From Streptomyces parvus (GTDB lineage: Bacteria > Actinomycetota > Actinomycetes > Streptomycetales > Streptomycetaceae): a DNA stretch of 64,000 bases. The notes beneath the pieces were generated by a model. The model did no database searches. It saw only the letters and a program-made list of their open reading frames with translations, and had not been told where the DNA came from. Location of the stretch: the NCBI RefSeq assembly GCF_014648875.1, contig NZ_BMRY01000005.1:434001-498000 (forward strand). The letters are read 5' to 3'. Position numbers and translations under genes: made by a program. Shown piece by piece: positions 49,009 to 58,111 of this stretch (the first letter of the stretch is position 1; every line of letters begins with the position of its first letter).

Positions 49009-49767
49009 ATGGCCGCCACCCCCATCGCCGTCGTCACCGGCGCGAGCAGCGGCATCGGCGCCGCGACCGCCCGTACGCTGGCTGCCGACGGCTTCCGGGT
49101 CGTGCTGACCGCCCGCCGCAAGGACCGCATCGAAGCGCTGGCCGCCGAGCTCAACGAGGCGGGCCACCAGGCGACGGCGTACGCCCTGGACGTCACCGAC
49201 CGGGCGGCGGTCGACGAGTTCGCCACCGCGTTCCGCTCCCTCGCCGTCCTCGTCAACAACGCGGGCGGGGCGCTGGGGGCCGACCCGGTGGCGACCGGCG
49301 ACCCGGCCGACTGGCGGCAGATGTACGAGACGAACGTGATCGGCACGCTCAACGTCACCCAGGCCCTGCTGCCTGCCCTCACCGCGAGCGGCGACGGCAC
49401 GATCGTGATCCTCTCCTCGACCGCGGCGCTCTCCTCGTACGAGGGCGGCGGCGGTTACGTCGCGGCCAAGCACGGCGAGCACGTCCTCGCCGAGACCCTG
49501 CGCCTGGAGATCGTCGGCACCCCGGTCCGCGTCATCGAGGTGGCCCCCGGCATGGTCAGGACCGAGGAGTTCGCCACCACGCGCTTCCGCGGCGACACGG
49601 AGAAGGCCGCCAAGGTCTACGCGGGCGTGGACGCCCCGCTGACCGCCGAGGACGTGGCCGACACGATCGGCTGGGCCGTCACCCGCCCCAGCCACGTCAA
49701 CATCGACCTGCTGGTGGTCCGCCCGCGCGCCCAGGCCTCCAACACGAAGGTCCACCGCACACTGTGA
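49009..49767 (+). CDS. short-chain dehydrogenase/reductase
   Basis: The 252-residue enzyme has T-G-A-S-S-G-I-G at the nucleotide-binding turn (NADP-type R-R-K after strand 2), N-N-A-G-G, catalytic Ser in L-S-S-T-A, and Y-V-A-A-K in place of the usual Y-x-x-x-K. It resembles the YdfG/serine dehydrogenase group of SDRs, which reduce small carbonyl compounds. The ATG has GAGGAG about seven bases upstream. It stands alone, ending at a tandem 16-bp repeat and a strong terminator. Confidence 0.9.
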   Translation: MAATPIAVVTGASSGIGAATARTLAADGFRVVLTARRKDRIEALAAELNEAGHQATAYALDVTDRAAVDEFATAFRSLAVLVNNAGGALGADPVATGDPADWRQMYETNVIGTLNVTQALLPALTASGDGTIVILSSTAALSSYEGGGGYVAAKHGEHVLAETLRLEIVGTPVRVIEVAPGMVRTEEFATTRFRGDTEKAAKVYAGVDAPLTAEDVADTIGWAVTRPSHVNIDLLVVRPRAQASNTKVHRTL

Positions 49768-49768
49768 G

Positions 49769-49800
49769 CCGGTGAGCAGAGGGGCCGGTGAGCAGAGGGG
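49769..49800. repeat. perfect 16-bp tandem duplication
   Basis: CCGGTGAGCAGAGGGG occurs twice back to back right after the SDR stop codon, immediately before the terminator hairpin. Both copies are identical, so the event looks recent. Confidence 0.9.
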
Positions 49801-49830
49801 CCCGGGACCGGCGTACCGGTCCCGGGCCCC
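49797..49830. terminator. 15-bp perfect hairpin between convergent genes
   Basis: A 15-base arm (GGGGCCCGGGACCGG) and its complement enclose the loop CGTA. It lies between the SDR stop and the stop of the convergent exonuclease-like gene and can terminate both. Confidence 0.88.
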
Positions 49831-49849
49831 CGTCGGCCGCGCCTCGGCC

Positions 49850-50848
49850 TCAGCCCACCGTGAACGTCGTCAGCACCGCCGCGTGGTCCGTCGGCCACAC
49901 GTTGCCCGCCTGGTCCGGCACCGGCTTCGGATCGCCCTCGACGAAGGACACCGAGTCCTTCACCGTGAGCTTGTCGCCCGCGTAGTCGATGAAGTCGATC
50001 CGGTCCTGCGGCTCGTCGACGCCCGTGGAGCCCTCGTGCTTCGGGTAGACGGGCGACCAGGTGTTGCCGGGCACCGCCGCCGGGTCCGGGTTGGCCTCCC
50101 GGAAGGAGTCCTTCAGACCGGCCTTCTCGAAGATCTTGGTGACCGGCCAGTCGACCTGCCCGTAGCCGCAGTGGCTGTCCTTCGTCGCCTCGGTCCAGTC
50201 CAGGTGCGAGGGCGTGTTGAAGTCGCCGACCAGCAGCACCGGCGTCTCGTCGGCGGCGGCGATCTTCGGCGCGAGGTCCTTGGCGATGGCCTCGGCCTGC
50301 GGGGTACGGCCGGACTGGGCCTCCCGCTGGAAGATGTCCTCCACGGCCATCCCGTCGAAGCAGGCGTCGTACGGGCCGTACGGGTCGTAGCCGAGGTGCG
50401 CCGTCCAGAGCTCGACCTCCTGGCCGGTGGTCTCGTCGATCCGGATGCGGACGCCCGCCGCGGCCCGGCTGGTCTCGACCTCGGAGGTGAACGGGAAACG
50501 GCTGATGATGCCCAGGTCGGCATCCGACTGCCAGTGGTCCCAGCCGAGCTCCTCCGCGAGCTCCCGCGCGGAGTGCCCGGAGGTCTCCTGGAGGCCGACC
50601 ACGTCGGGCCGGTGCTTCTCGATGACGGCGAGCTGCTTGGCCAGGCCGTCGTCGACCTTGGCACCGCCGTGCCAGAGGTTCAGGGTCATCACGCGCAGCT
50701 CGCTCGCGGCGGCCGGCTTTCCGGGCCTCGCGGACGCGGACGGCCCCTCGGGATTCGCCACGGGACCGGCGACCGCGACGGCCGCGGTCGCGGCCAGGGC
50801 GACGGCCGCTCCGGTGGCGGACAGGAACACTCGACGCTTGGCGCTCAC
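49850..50848 (-). CDS. secreted endonuclease/exonuclease/phosphatase family protein
   Basis: The 332-residue protein has a signal peptide (K-R-R-V-F-L-S-A-T-G-A-A-V-A-L, cleavage near A-V-A-G) and an EEP domain: L-R-V-M-T-L-N-L-W-H-G-G, V-V-G-L-Q-E-T (the catalytic glutamate), L-L-V-G-D-F-N-T-P-S-H and W-P-T-D-H-A-A-V. These are the DNase I/sphingomyelinase active-site blocks. The natural substrate outside the cell could be DNA or a phosphoester lipid. It follows the ABC importer operon by 19 bp and may share its transcript, suggesting phosphate scavenging as a theme. Confidence 0.88.
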   Translation of the reverse strand: MSAKRRVFLSATGAAVALAATAAVAVAGPVANPEGPSASARPGKPAAASELRVMTLNLWHGGAKVDDGLAKQLAVIEKHRPDVVGLQETSGHSARELAEELGWDHWQSDADLGIISRFPFTSEVETSRAAAGVRIRIDETTGQEVELWTAHLGYDPYGPYDACFDGMAVEDIFQREAQSGRTPQAEAIAKDLAPKIAAADETPVLLVGDFNTPSHLDWTEATKDSHCGYGQVDWPVTKIFEKAGLKDSFREANPDPAAVPGNTWSPVYPKHEGSTGVDEPQDRIDFIDYAGDKLTVKDSVSFVEGDPKPVPDQAGNVWPTDHAAVLTTFTVG

Positions 50849-50867
50849 TGGTTGCTCACTCCTTCAC

Positions 50868-51941
50868 CTACACCTTGAGGGACGGGGCACCGGCTCGCTC
50901 GGCGACGAGCACGGGGTTCTCGTGCGGGGTGATCGTGCAGCGGGCCCCCGGGGCCAGGGCGGTCGCCTCCCAGCTGGGCAGGTCCGCCTTGCACTCGGCT
51001 CCGGAATCGGTGGTCAGGTGCAGCCGGGTGGTGGGCCCGAGGAAGGTCGCCACCCGTACGGTCGCGGGAGTGCCCGCACCGTCGTCGGCGGCCCCCACCG
51101 CCAGCCCCTCGGGACGCAGCAGTACGTCGACCTCGGCGCCGACGGCGGGCCGCTCGCCGTGGATGGGCAGCCGCCGCCCGAACAGCTCGACGACCCCGCC
51201 GTCCCGGACGGTGCCCGGCAGCCGGTTCATGGTGCCGACGAACTCGGCGACGAACGGGGTGGCCGGCCGGTCGTACAACTCGCCGGGCGCGGCGCACTGT
51301 TCGAGCCGCCCGTCCTTCATCACGGCGACGCGGTCCGCCATGGACAGCGCCTCCTCCTGGTCGTGGGTGACGAAGACGGTGGTGATGCCGAGGTCCAGCT
51401 GGATGCGCCGGATCTCCTCGCGGAGGCTGAGCCGCACCTTGGCGTCCAGGGCGGACAGCGGCTCGTCCAGGAGGAGCACCCTGGGGCGGATCGCCAGGGC
51501 GCGGGCGAGGGCGACGCGCTGCTGCTGGCCGCCGGACAGCTGGTGCGGGTAGTGGCCGTCGCGGCCGGGCAGCCCGACCAGCTCCAGCAACTCTCCCGCC
51601 CGCTCCTTGCGTTCCGCGGCGCCCCGGCCCCGTACCCGCAGGCCGTACGCGATGTTCTCGGCGGCCGTCATGTTCGGGAACAGGCTGTACGACTGGAACA
51701 CCATGCCGATGTCCCGGCGGTTGGCCGGTACGGAGGTGACGTCCTCGCCGCCCATCAGCAGCTCGCCGCCGTCGGCGGTCTCGAAGCCCGCGACGATGCG
51801 CAGGGCGGTGGTCTTCCCGCAGCCGGACGGGCCGAGCAGGGCGACCATCTCGCCCGCGGCGATCTCCAGGTCGAGGCCGTCGAGCGCGACCGTGGAGCCG
51901 AACTTCCGGCGCAGTTGCTTGAGATGCACGGGGACGGTCAT
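50868..51941 (-). CDS. ABC transporter ATP-binding protein (PotA/FbpC/PhnT-like)
   Basis: The 357-residue ATPase has Walker A G-P-S-G-C-G-K-T-T, signature L-S-G-G-Q-Q-Q-R-V, Walker B L-L-L-D-E-P-L-S-A-L-D and H-loop V-T-H-D, followed by a TOBE-type beta domain (from about residue 240). This domain set is that of importers for iron, polyamines or organophosphonates. ATG start; the gene overlaps the downstream end of permease 2 by four bases. It completes the four-gene importer with the two permeases and the lipoprotein. Solute not identifiable. Confidence 0.93.
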   Translation of the reverse strand: MTVPVHLKQLRRKFGSTVALDGLDLEIAAGEMVALLGPSGCGKTTALRIVAGFETADGGELLMGGEDVTSVPANRRDIGMVFQSYSLFPNMTAAENIAYGLRVRGRGAAERKERAGELLELVGLPGRDGHYPHQLSGGQQQRVALARALAIRPRVLLLDEPLSALDAKVRLSLREEIRRIQLDLGITTVFVTHDQEEALSMADRVAVMKDGRLEQCAAPGELYDRPATPFVAEFVGTMNRLPGTVRDGGVVELFGRRLPIHGERPAVGAEVDVLLRPEGLAVGAADDGAGTPATVRVATFLGPTTRLHLTTDSGAECKADLPSWEATALAPGARCTITPHENPVLVAERAGAPSLKV

Positions 51942-52819
51942 GACACGGTCTTCTTTCGGTTGTCGCGGCTCTCGCGGTCCTGGCCGTCCTCGCCGCCGGA
52001 GTCCAGGGGCGTACGGGGCGTACGGCGACGGCGGCCACCGGCCAGAGTGGTGAGCAGGAGCAGCAGCCCCCACGTGATCAGCAGGCTCAGCATCGCGGCC
52101 GCCACCGAGAGCTGCGCCTCGGAGTCCTTGATCTCCACCATCCAGACGGAGAACGGCCGGTAGGAGAGCACGGAGGCGACGGTGTACTCACCGAGCACCA
52201 TGGCCAGGCTGAGGACCGCGCCGCCCACCACGGCGGTCCGCAGGTTCGGCACGATCACCTGCCACAGGGTCTGCAGGCGGGACGCGCCGAGCGAACGGGC
52301 GGCCTCGACGAGCGTGCGCAGGTCGACGGAGCGCAGCCCGGCGTCCAGCGAGCGGTACAGGAACGGCAGGGACATGACCGTGTAGACGAGGACGAGCACC
52401 AGCGGGAAGCTCTCGTCCCGCAGCATCCGGAAGGTCATGTAGAAGGGCGTGTCGGCCAGGTCCTGTTCCCAGGACAGCACCGTGGTCACCCCCGCCACCA
52501 GCGCGATCGGCGGGACGACCAGCGGCATCATGCACAGGATCTCGACGGTCCGGCGCAGCCCCGGCAGATAGAGCGCGACCGCGACCAGGGTCGGCACCAT
52601 CAGCAGCAGCCCGCAGACGATGGTGGCCAGGCCCAGGCGCACCGAGAGCATCAGGCTGGTGGTCAGCCCCTCGGTGCCGAGCCCCTGGGTGTACGCGTCG
52701 AAGCTGATGCCCTCGACCTCGTTGACGCTGAACCAGATCGAGGCGCCGACGGGCACCAGGAAATACAGCGCGGCGAGCGGCAGGACGACGGCCCGCGAGG
52801 TGAACTTCATCCGAGCCAT
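51938..52819 (-). CDS. ABC transporter permease 2
   Basis: The 293-residue protein has six hydrophobic helices and the EAA loop (V-E-A-A-R-S-L-G-A-S-R-L-Q-T-L-W-Q-V-I-V-P-N) that contacts the ATPase. The start M-A-R-M-K-F is followed directly by the first helix, and the tail is basic. It overlaps the upstream permease by 13 bp and the ATPase gene by four. Heterodimer partner of the other permease. Confidence 0.92.
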   Translation of the reverse strand: MARMKFTSRAVVLPLAALYFLVPVGASIWFSVNEVEGISFDAYTQGLGTEGLTTSLMLSVRLGLATIVCGLLLMVPTLVAVALYLPGLRRTVEILCMMPLVVPPIALVAGVTTVLSWEQDLADTPFYMTFRMLRDESFPLVLVLVYTVMSLPFLYRSLDAGLRSVDLRTLVEAARSLGASRLQTLWQVIVPNLRTAVVGGAVLSLAMVLGEYTVASVLSYRPFSVWMVEIKDSEAQLSVAAAMLSLLITWGLLLLLTTLAGGRRRRTPRTPLDSGGEDGQDRESRDNRKKTVS

Positions 52820-53769
52820 CGGGCACTCCTGCGCTGCAACGGTATCTGTACGGCCATCACGAGCAGCGCGATCACGACCATGTTGAGGCTCATGGCGAGG
52901 GCCAGGTTCTCCTGCCCCACCAGGACGTTGCCGTTGAGCGCGTTGGCGATCTGGATGGTGATCAGCGGCTGCGAGGAGCCGACCATCACGGCGGCGGTGG
53001 CGTGCGAGGCGAACGCCGTACCGAACATCAGCACCGCGCCGCCGAGCAGCGACGGCGTCAGCACCGGGATCCCGACGTGGCGCCAGTACTGCCCGCGGGT
53101 CGCCCCGCAGGACGCGGCGGCCTCCTGCCACTGCGAGCGCAGCCCGTCGAGCGCGGGCTGCACGGTCACCACCATCAGCGGGACCATGAAGTAGAGGTAG
53201 GCCAGCACCAGACCGGTGAAGCTGTAGAGGCTGAAGCCGGTCCGGTCCAGGTGGAAGAGCTGGGTGACCGTGCCGGTCGTACCGAGCGTCGCGATGAACG
53301 CGAAGGCGAGCGGCGCACCGGAGAAGTTGGCGAGCACCCCGCTCGCCGAGACGACGATCCCGCGCAGCGCCGGGCGCGGCGACGTGACGACGGCCTGGGC
53401 GATCAGGGTGCCGATCACGGTCGCCAACAGGGCGGTCACGAACGAGAGTTCGACGCTGCCGGTCAGCCCGGTGGCGTACGCCCCGGACAGCGAACCGCTG
53501 ACGTTCTCCGTGGAGAGGCGGCTCGCACCGCTCTCCGGGTCCAGGACGGTGAACGCCCCGTACACCATGGTCCCGGCGGGCAGCCCGAAGCACACCGCGA
53601 GGAACGCGAAGAACGGGACGACGACGGGCCACCGGTGCCGCCGCCCGCCACGGCGGCGAGGGGCGGTGCCGCCGTCCCGGACATCCGGGGCGGGCGGCAC
53701 GGGGGCGGCCGCGCCCGCCACGGGCACGGAGCCCGTGGCGGGGGCGGGAAGTGCGGTCTGGTCGGGCAT
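52807..53769 (-). CDS. ABC transporter permease 1
   Basis: The 320-residue protein starts with a Pro/Ala-rich and basic cytoplasmic leader (about 45 residues), then six helices with the EAA motif E-A-A-A-S-C-G-A-T-R-G-Q-Y-W-R-H-V-G-I-P. This leader is longer than usual. It follows the lipoprotein gene by two bases and overlaps the second permease gene, as expected for an importer operon. Confidence 0.92.
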   Translation of the reverse strand: MPDQTALPAPATGSVPVAGAAAPVPPAPDVRDGGTAPRRRGGRRHRWPVVVPFFAFLAVCFGLPAGTMVYGAFTVLDPESGASRLSTENVSGSLSGAYATGLTGSVELSFVTALLATVIGTLIAQAVVTSPRPALRGIVVSASGVLANFSGAPLAFAFIATLGTTGTVTQLFHLDRTGFSLYSFTGLVLAYLYFMVPLMVVTVQPALDGLRSQWQEAAASCGATRGQYWRHVGIPVLTPSLLGGAVLMFGTAFASHATAAVMVGSSQPLITIQIANALNGNVLVGQENLALAMSLNMVVIALLVMAVQIPLQRRSARWLG

Positions 53770-53771
53770 GG

Positions 53772-54920
53772 TCAGCTGACCGCCTTGCCCCAGCCCTGGA
53801 CGACGGTCTCCTTGGCCTTCGCCTCCTGCTCCGCGGTCGGCTCCTGCGGAGTGCCGTGGACCTCGGGGATCCGGGCGACGGCGGACTTGTCGGCGCTGCC
53901 GTCCTTCTTCATCGCCTCCAGGAGCGCCGGGCGGGAGAAGCCCTTGAGCCAGATGTTCTGGCCCTCCGGGCTGTAGATGAACTCCAGCCACAGCCGGGCG
54001 GCCGCCGGGTGCGGGGCGTACTTGTTGACGCCCTGGTTGTAGTAGCGCGAGTACAGGCCGTCGGCGGGCACCACGACCTGCCAGTCGACGCCCTTGGGTT
54101 CGAGCTTCTGGCCGTACCCCAGGTTGAGGTAGTCCCAGTCGATCGAGATCGGCGTCTCGCCCTGCTGGATGGTGGCCAGCGTGGACTTCGCGGGGACGAA
54201 GTTGCCCTTCTTCCTCAGCTCCTGGAAGAAGTCGAGCCCCGGCTGCGCGTCGTCCAGGGACCCGCCGTTCGCGAGCGAGGCCGCGATGACCGCGGCCAGC
54301 GCCGAACTGGACTCGGTCGGGTCGCCGTTGAGCGCGACCTTGTTCCGGTACTCGGGCTTCAGCAGATCCTTGAACGTCTCCGGGCAGTTCTTCACGGCCT
54401 TGGCGTCGCAGCCGATGGAGATGTAGCCGCCGTAGTTGTTCATGAAGGAGGCGTCCGGCTGCTTCTGCGCGTCCGGGATGTCGCCCCAGCCCTTGACCTT
54501 GTACGGCGCGAGCAGGCCCTTCTTCTCGGCCTCCTGCATGTACGAGGTCCCCAGGTCCAGCGCGTCCACGGCCCGGTCCTGGCCCTTGCGCTTGGCCGCC
54601 GCGTTCAGCGCGCCCTGGCTGCTGCCGCCCGGGTCCTCGTTGTTGACCTCGACGGCGTACTTCTTCTCGAACGCCGCGATCATCTCGCCGTAGTTGGCCC
54701 AGTCCGGCGCGAGGGCGTAGACGTTGAGCTTGCCCTCCTTCTCCGCCGCCGCGACGAGCTTCTCCATACCGCCGAGGTCCGCCGCCGACTCCGCCTTCGC
54801 CGCCTTGCTGTTCTGCCCGCCGGCGCTGTCGGGGGCGGAGCCGCACCCGGTGGCCACCAGGGCGGTGAGGCCGACGAGGGCCGCGGCGGTCAGAACGCGG
54901 CGGGGATGGTGTGCCTTCAC
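53772..54920 (-). CDS. ABC transporter substrate-binding lipoprotein
   Basis: The 382-residue protein carries a lipobox (V-A-T-G-C, Cys26 after a GTG start) and an extracellular solute-binding fold of the iron/polyamine/phosphonate group: L-N-V-Y-A-L-A-P-D-W-A-N-Y-G-E-M-I-A-A-F-E-K-K-Y, and L-G-T-S-Y-M and a late Y-S-R-Y-Y-N-Q-G-V-N-K-Y. The GTG has AGGAG eight bases upstream; a Met 26 codons earlier would give a nonsensical leader. First gene of the importer operon, divergent from the GntR gene. Confidence 0.92.
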   Translation of the reverse strand: MKAHHPRRVLTAAALVGLTALVATGCGSAPDSAGGQNSKAAKAESAADLGGMEKLVAAAEKEGKLNVYALAPDWANYGEMIAAFEKKYAVEVNNEDPGGSSQGALNAAAKRKGQDRAVDALDLGTSYMQEAEKKGLLAPYKVKGWGDIPDAQKQPDASFMNNYGGYISIGCDAKAVKNCPETFKDLLKPEYRNKVALNGDPTESSSALAAVIAASLANGGSLDDAQPGLDFFQELRKKGNFVPAKSTLATIQQGETPISIDWDYLNLGYGQKLEPKGVDWQVVVPADGLYSRYYNQGVNKYAPHPAAARLWLEFIYSPEGQNIWLKGFSRPALLEAMKKDGSADKSAVARIPEVHGTPQEPTAEQEAKAKETVVQGWGKAVS

Positions 54921-55221
54921 GATGCGTACTCCTGGGTCTGCGGCGAGCCACCTGTATGGACAAGCCATCGTCAGTAAGCGAGCTGAAGCTAGCAGCACGA
55001 CGATGGGCAGGTAAAGGCTTCCGGACGGAAAAAGTGCAGGTCAGAAGCGTTATCAAGACGTAGGTTTACGTTCCTCGAAACTGGTAAGACGCAGGGTTCG
55101 CACTTCGGCGGGAAACATTGACTGCGCGCAGATTCAAGGATGCGGAACACCCGGCACGGATGACATGATCGCCCTGGCCGTCCACCTCCCGTGACGCCCC
55201 CCGACGCCCCCTAGGAGAGAC
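54921..55221. other. promoter region between importer and GntR regulator
   Basis: These 301 bp between divergent starts hold no gene. An ACGTA-GGTT-TACGT dyad at 55058-55071 lies in an A+T-rich stretch and is the best operator candidate. A GAAAAAAGTGC run and TTTACG occur nearby, as in promoters. Confidence 0.5.
55058..55071. promoter_or_regulatory. candidate GntR operator
   Basis: Perfect 5-4-5 inverted repeat ACGTA-GGTT-TACGT between the importer and the regulator. GntR/HutC proteins often bind such short dyads in their own divergent promoter. Confidence 0.35.
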
Positions 55222-55962
55222 GTGACCCGACGGCACCAGCAGATCGCCGAGGAGCTGCGCCTCGCCATCGCCGACGGCACCTACCCCGTGGGCTCCGAGC
55301 TGCCGTCCGAGTCCGAACTCGCCCCGGCCCACGGCGTTTCGCGGGGCACCCTCCGGCAGGCCTTCGGCACGCTCCAGTCGGAGGGCCTGATCGGCTCCCG
55401 GCAGGGCGCCCGCCGCACGGTCCTGTCCACCACCCCCAGCCAGAGCTTCGCCGAACTGCGCAGCTTCGCCCAGTGGGCCAGGGCGGGCGGCCGCACCCCC
55501 GGCGGCCTGGTCCTCGGCTCCCGCCGCGCGAAGGCCACCGAGGCGGAGGCCGCCCAGCTCCACCTCACCCCCGGCGACGCGGTCCTGCACGTCCTGCGGG
55601 TCCGCACCCTGGACGGCGAACCGGCCCTCCTGGAACGCACGGTGTACGCCGGGTGGGTCGCGGCGGCCGTCGAACGCCTCCCGGACGACTGCGAGTCGGT
55701 CACCCAGAGCCTCCACGACGAGGCGGGCGTGGCCATGAGCCACGGCGAACACCACCTGGACGCGGTCGCCGCGGGCACCACGGACGCCCGGGAGCTGGCC
55801 GTACGACGCGGCGCGCCGCTGCTGCGGGTGCGCCGCACCACGACCACCCCGGACGGCCGCCCGGTGGAGACGTCGGACGACCGCTACAAGCCGGACTCGG
55901 TGGTGTTCACCGTACGCAACTCGGTCCAGGCGAACCCGCTGGTGCGCACGGCACCGGACTGA
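55222..55962 (+). CDS. GntR family regulator with UTRA ligand domain (HutC/FarR type)
   Basis: The 246-residue protein has the GntR winged helix (I-A-E-E-L-R-L-A-I-A-D-G-T-Y-P-V-G-S-E-L-P-S-E-S-E-L-A, then S-R-G-T-L-R-Q-A-F-G-T-L-Q-S-E-G-L-I) and a C-terminal UTRA sensor domain (Y-A-G-W-V-A-A, L-L-R-V-R-R-T, Y-K-P-D-S-V-V-F). It is divergent from the importer operon and is its likely repressor, with the imported solute or a product as signal. GTG start taken with AGGAGAG upstream. Confidence 0.92.
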   Translation: MTRRHQQIAEELRLAIADGTYPVGSELPSESELAPAHGVSRGTLRQAFGTLQSEGLIGSRQGARRTVLSTTPSQSFAELRSFAQWARAGGRTPGGLVLGSRRAKATEAEAAQLHLTPGDAVLHVLRVRTLDGEPALLERTVYAGWVAAAVERLPDDCESVTQSLHDEAGVAMSHGEHHLDAVAAGTTDARELAVRRGAPLLRVRRTTTTPDGRPVETSDDRYKPDSVVFTVRNSVQANPLVRTAPD

Positions 55963-56050
55963 GGCCCAGGCCCGCCGCAGCCGCCGGACACCGGCCGCGC
56001 GGCCGCACACCTCGACTCCCGACTCCCGCCCCAGGAACAGCGAGCCCGTC

Positions 56051-56737
56051 ATGCCCCCGCTCCCCCAGCACGCTCAGCTCCCCCAAGTCCCCCCGCTCCC
56101 CCGCCCGGCGGCCCTGCTGTGCGACATGGACGGCACCCTCGTCGACACCGAGCACGCCTGGCTGGACACCGTCGCCGGCTTCCTGCGGACGCAGGGCTCC
56201 CCGGCCGACGCGGGCACCCTCGCCCCGTTCGCGGGCGCCGCACTGGCCGACGCGGCGGACCGCCTCGTACGCGACGGCCTCACCGCACTGTCCCCGGCAC
56301 AGGCACTGGCCCGGCTGGACCGGGAGTTCACGGCACGGGTGGCGGCGGGGGTGGCCGTCCAGCCGGGCGCCCTCCGGCTGCTGGACCGGGCACGCGCCCT
56401 GGGCGTACCGACGGCCCTGGTGACCGCGTCCGAGCGGCACGTGGCGGACCTGGTGCTGGACACCCTGGGCCGGCACCGCTTCGACACGTCGGTCGCCTCG
56501 GGCGAGACGGAGCGCGGGAAGCCGCACCCCGACCCGTACCTTGCCGCGGCGGCCGCACTCGGTGTGGCAGCACCCGACTGCCTGGCCGTCGAGGACACCC
56601 CCACCGGCGCGGCCGCCGCCCTGGCCGCGGGCTGCCGCCTGCTCGCGGTCCCGTCGGTACCGGGCATCGAACCGGGCCCACGCACGGTCCTGGTGACCTC
56701 GCTGACGGAGGCGGACCTGGCGGACACGGCGGTGTAG
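56051..56737 (+). CDS. HAD-superfamily phosphatase (beta-phosphoglucomutase/phosphonatase-like)
   Basis: The 228-residue enzyme shows HAD motif I L-L-C-D-M-D-G-T-L-V-D-T-E, motif II V-T-A-S, and motif IV V-E-D-T-P-T-G, with a helical cap between. The first 18 residues are Pro-rich and look like a leader. It dephosphorylates a small phosphorylated metabolite. It lies 90 bp after the GntR gene on the same strand and may be cotranscribed, so it could process the imported compound. Confidence 0.9.
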   Translation: MPPLPQHAQLPQVPPLPRPAALLCDMDGTLVDTEHAWLDTVAGFLRTQGSPADAGTLAPFAGAALADAADRLVRDGLTALSPAQALARLDREFTARVAAGVAVQPGALRLLDRARALGVPTALVTASERHVADLVLDTLGRHRFDTSVASGETERGKPHPDPYLAAAAALGVAAPDCLAVEDTPTGAAAALAAGCRLLAVPSVPGIEPGPRTVLVTSLTEADLADTAV

Positions 56738-56754
56738 GCCCCGCGCTCCGAGCC

Positions 56755-57948
56755 TCAGCCCTTCACGCACACCACCTGCTTGAGCTTCGCGACGACCTCG
56801 ACCAGGTCCCGCTGCTGGTCGATGACCTGCTCGATCGGCTTGTACGCGCCCGGGATCTCGTCCACGACACCGGAGTCCTTACGGCACTCCACGCCCTGCG
56901 TCTGCTCCTCCAGGTCCTTGGTCGAGAACCGCTTCTTCGCCGCGTTCCGGCTCATCCGCCGGCCCGCGCCGTGCGACGCCGAGTTGAACGACTTCTCGTT
57001 GCCGAGGCCCTTCACGATGTACGAACCGGTGCCCATGGACCCCGGGATGATCCCGTAGTCGCCGGACCCCGCCCGGATCGCGCCCTTGCGGGTGACCAGC
57101 AGGTCCATGCCCTCATACCGCTCCTCCGCCACGTAGTTGTGGTGACAGGAGATGACCGGCTCGAAGGTCACCCGCGCCTTCTTGAACTCCTTGCGGACCA
57201 CGTCCTGGAAGAGCCCCATCATGATCGCCCGGTTGAACTTCGCGTACTCCTGCGCCCAGAAAAGGTCGTTGCGGTACGCGGCCATCTGCGGGGTGTCCGC
57301 GACGAACACGGCCAGGTCACGGTCGATCAGCCCCTGGTTGTGCGGCAGCTTCTGCGCCTGGCCGATGTGGAAGTCGGCCAGTTCCTTGCCGATGTTCCGC
57401 GAACCGGAGTGGAGCATCAGCCAGACAGAACCGGTCTCATCGAGACAGAACTCGATGAAGTGATTTCCGGATCCGAGCGTTCCCATCTGCTTCGTGGCAC
57501 GCTCCTGACGGAACTTGACCGCTTCCGCGATCCCCCCGAACCGCCCCCAGAAGTCGTCCCACCCCGCCGTCGGGAACCCGTGCAGCCTCCCCGGGTCCAC
57601 CGCGTCGCCGTGCATCCCCCGGCCGACCGGAATCGCCTGCTCGATCTTGGAGCGCAGCCGTGACAGGTCGCCGGGGAGATCGTTCGCGGTGAGGGACGTC
57701 TTGACGGCGGACATCCCGCAGCCGATGTCCACCCCGACCGCCGCCGGGCACACCGCGCCCTGCATCGCGATCACCGATCCGACCGTCGCCCCCTTGCCGA
57801 AGTGGACGTCCGGCATGACGGCCAGACCCTTGATCCACGGCAGCGTCGACACGTTGCGCAGCTGCTGCATCGCGACGTCCTCGACCGACGCGGGGTCCGT
57901 CCACATCCGGATGGGAACCTTCGCCCCCGGTACCTCTACGTACGACAT
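56755..57948 (-). CDS. rtcB: RNA-splicing ligase RtcB
   Basis: The 397-residue protein carries RtcB motifs: H-F-G-K-G-A-T-V-G-S-V-I, V-G-V-D74-I-G-C-G78 (metal), G-S-G-N-H-F near residue 150, H-S-G-S-R, H-H-N-Y, and the guanylylated histidine region S-H-G-A-G-R-R-M-S-R-N near residue 340. It joins 2-prime,3-prime-cyclic phosphate or 3-prime-phosphate RNA ends to 5-prime-OH ends using GTP. ATG with CGAGGAG upstream. No RtcA or archease gene is adjacent. It is convergent with the HAD gene, 17 bp apart. Confidence 0.97.
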   Translation of the reverse strand: MSYVEVPGAKVPIRMWTDPASVEDVAMQQLRNVSTLPWIKGLAVMPDVHFGKGATVGSVIAMQGAVCPAAVGVDIGCGMSAVKTSLTANDLPGDLSRLRSKIEQAIPVGRGMHGDAVDPGRLHGFPTAGWDDFWGRFGGIAEAVKFRQERATKQMGTLGSGNHFIEFCLDETGSVWLMLHSGSRNIGKELADFHIGQAQKLPHNQGLIDRDLAVFVADTPQMAAYRNDLFWAQEYAKFNRAIMMGLFQDVVRKEFKKARVTFEPVISCHHNYVAEERYEGMDLLVTRKGAIRAGSGDYGIIPGSMGTGSYIVKGLGNEKSFNSASHGAGRRMSRNAAKKRFSTKDLEEQTQGVECRKDSGVVDEIPGAYKPIEQVIDQQRDLVEVVAKLKQVVCVKG

Positions 57949-58111
57949 AACTCCTCGATTCCCCCGAAAAGACTGAAAGCGCAAAACCGGTGCCAAGATC
58001 GGCAAATCCGTCGGCCGACCGGCATTCACAGCAGCGCGTGCGATACACATTGTGTCCATCGGCCGCCTTCGAGCGGCAACTCGTTTTCCGTACCGAAGGG
58101 AGCCTGGGACG

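Noticed and set aside
47914..49755. Long reverse frame of 613 codons
   Set aside because: It overlaps the Mut7-C, ATPase and SDR genes in the wrong phase and looks like arginine-glycine shadow sequence.
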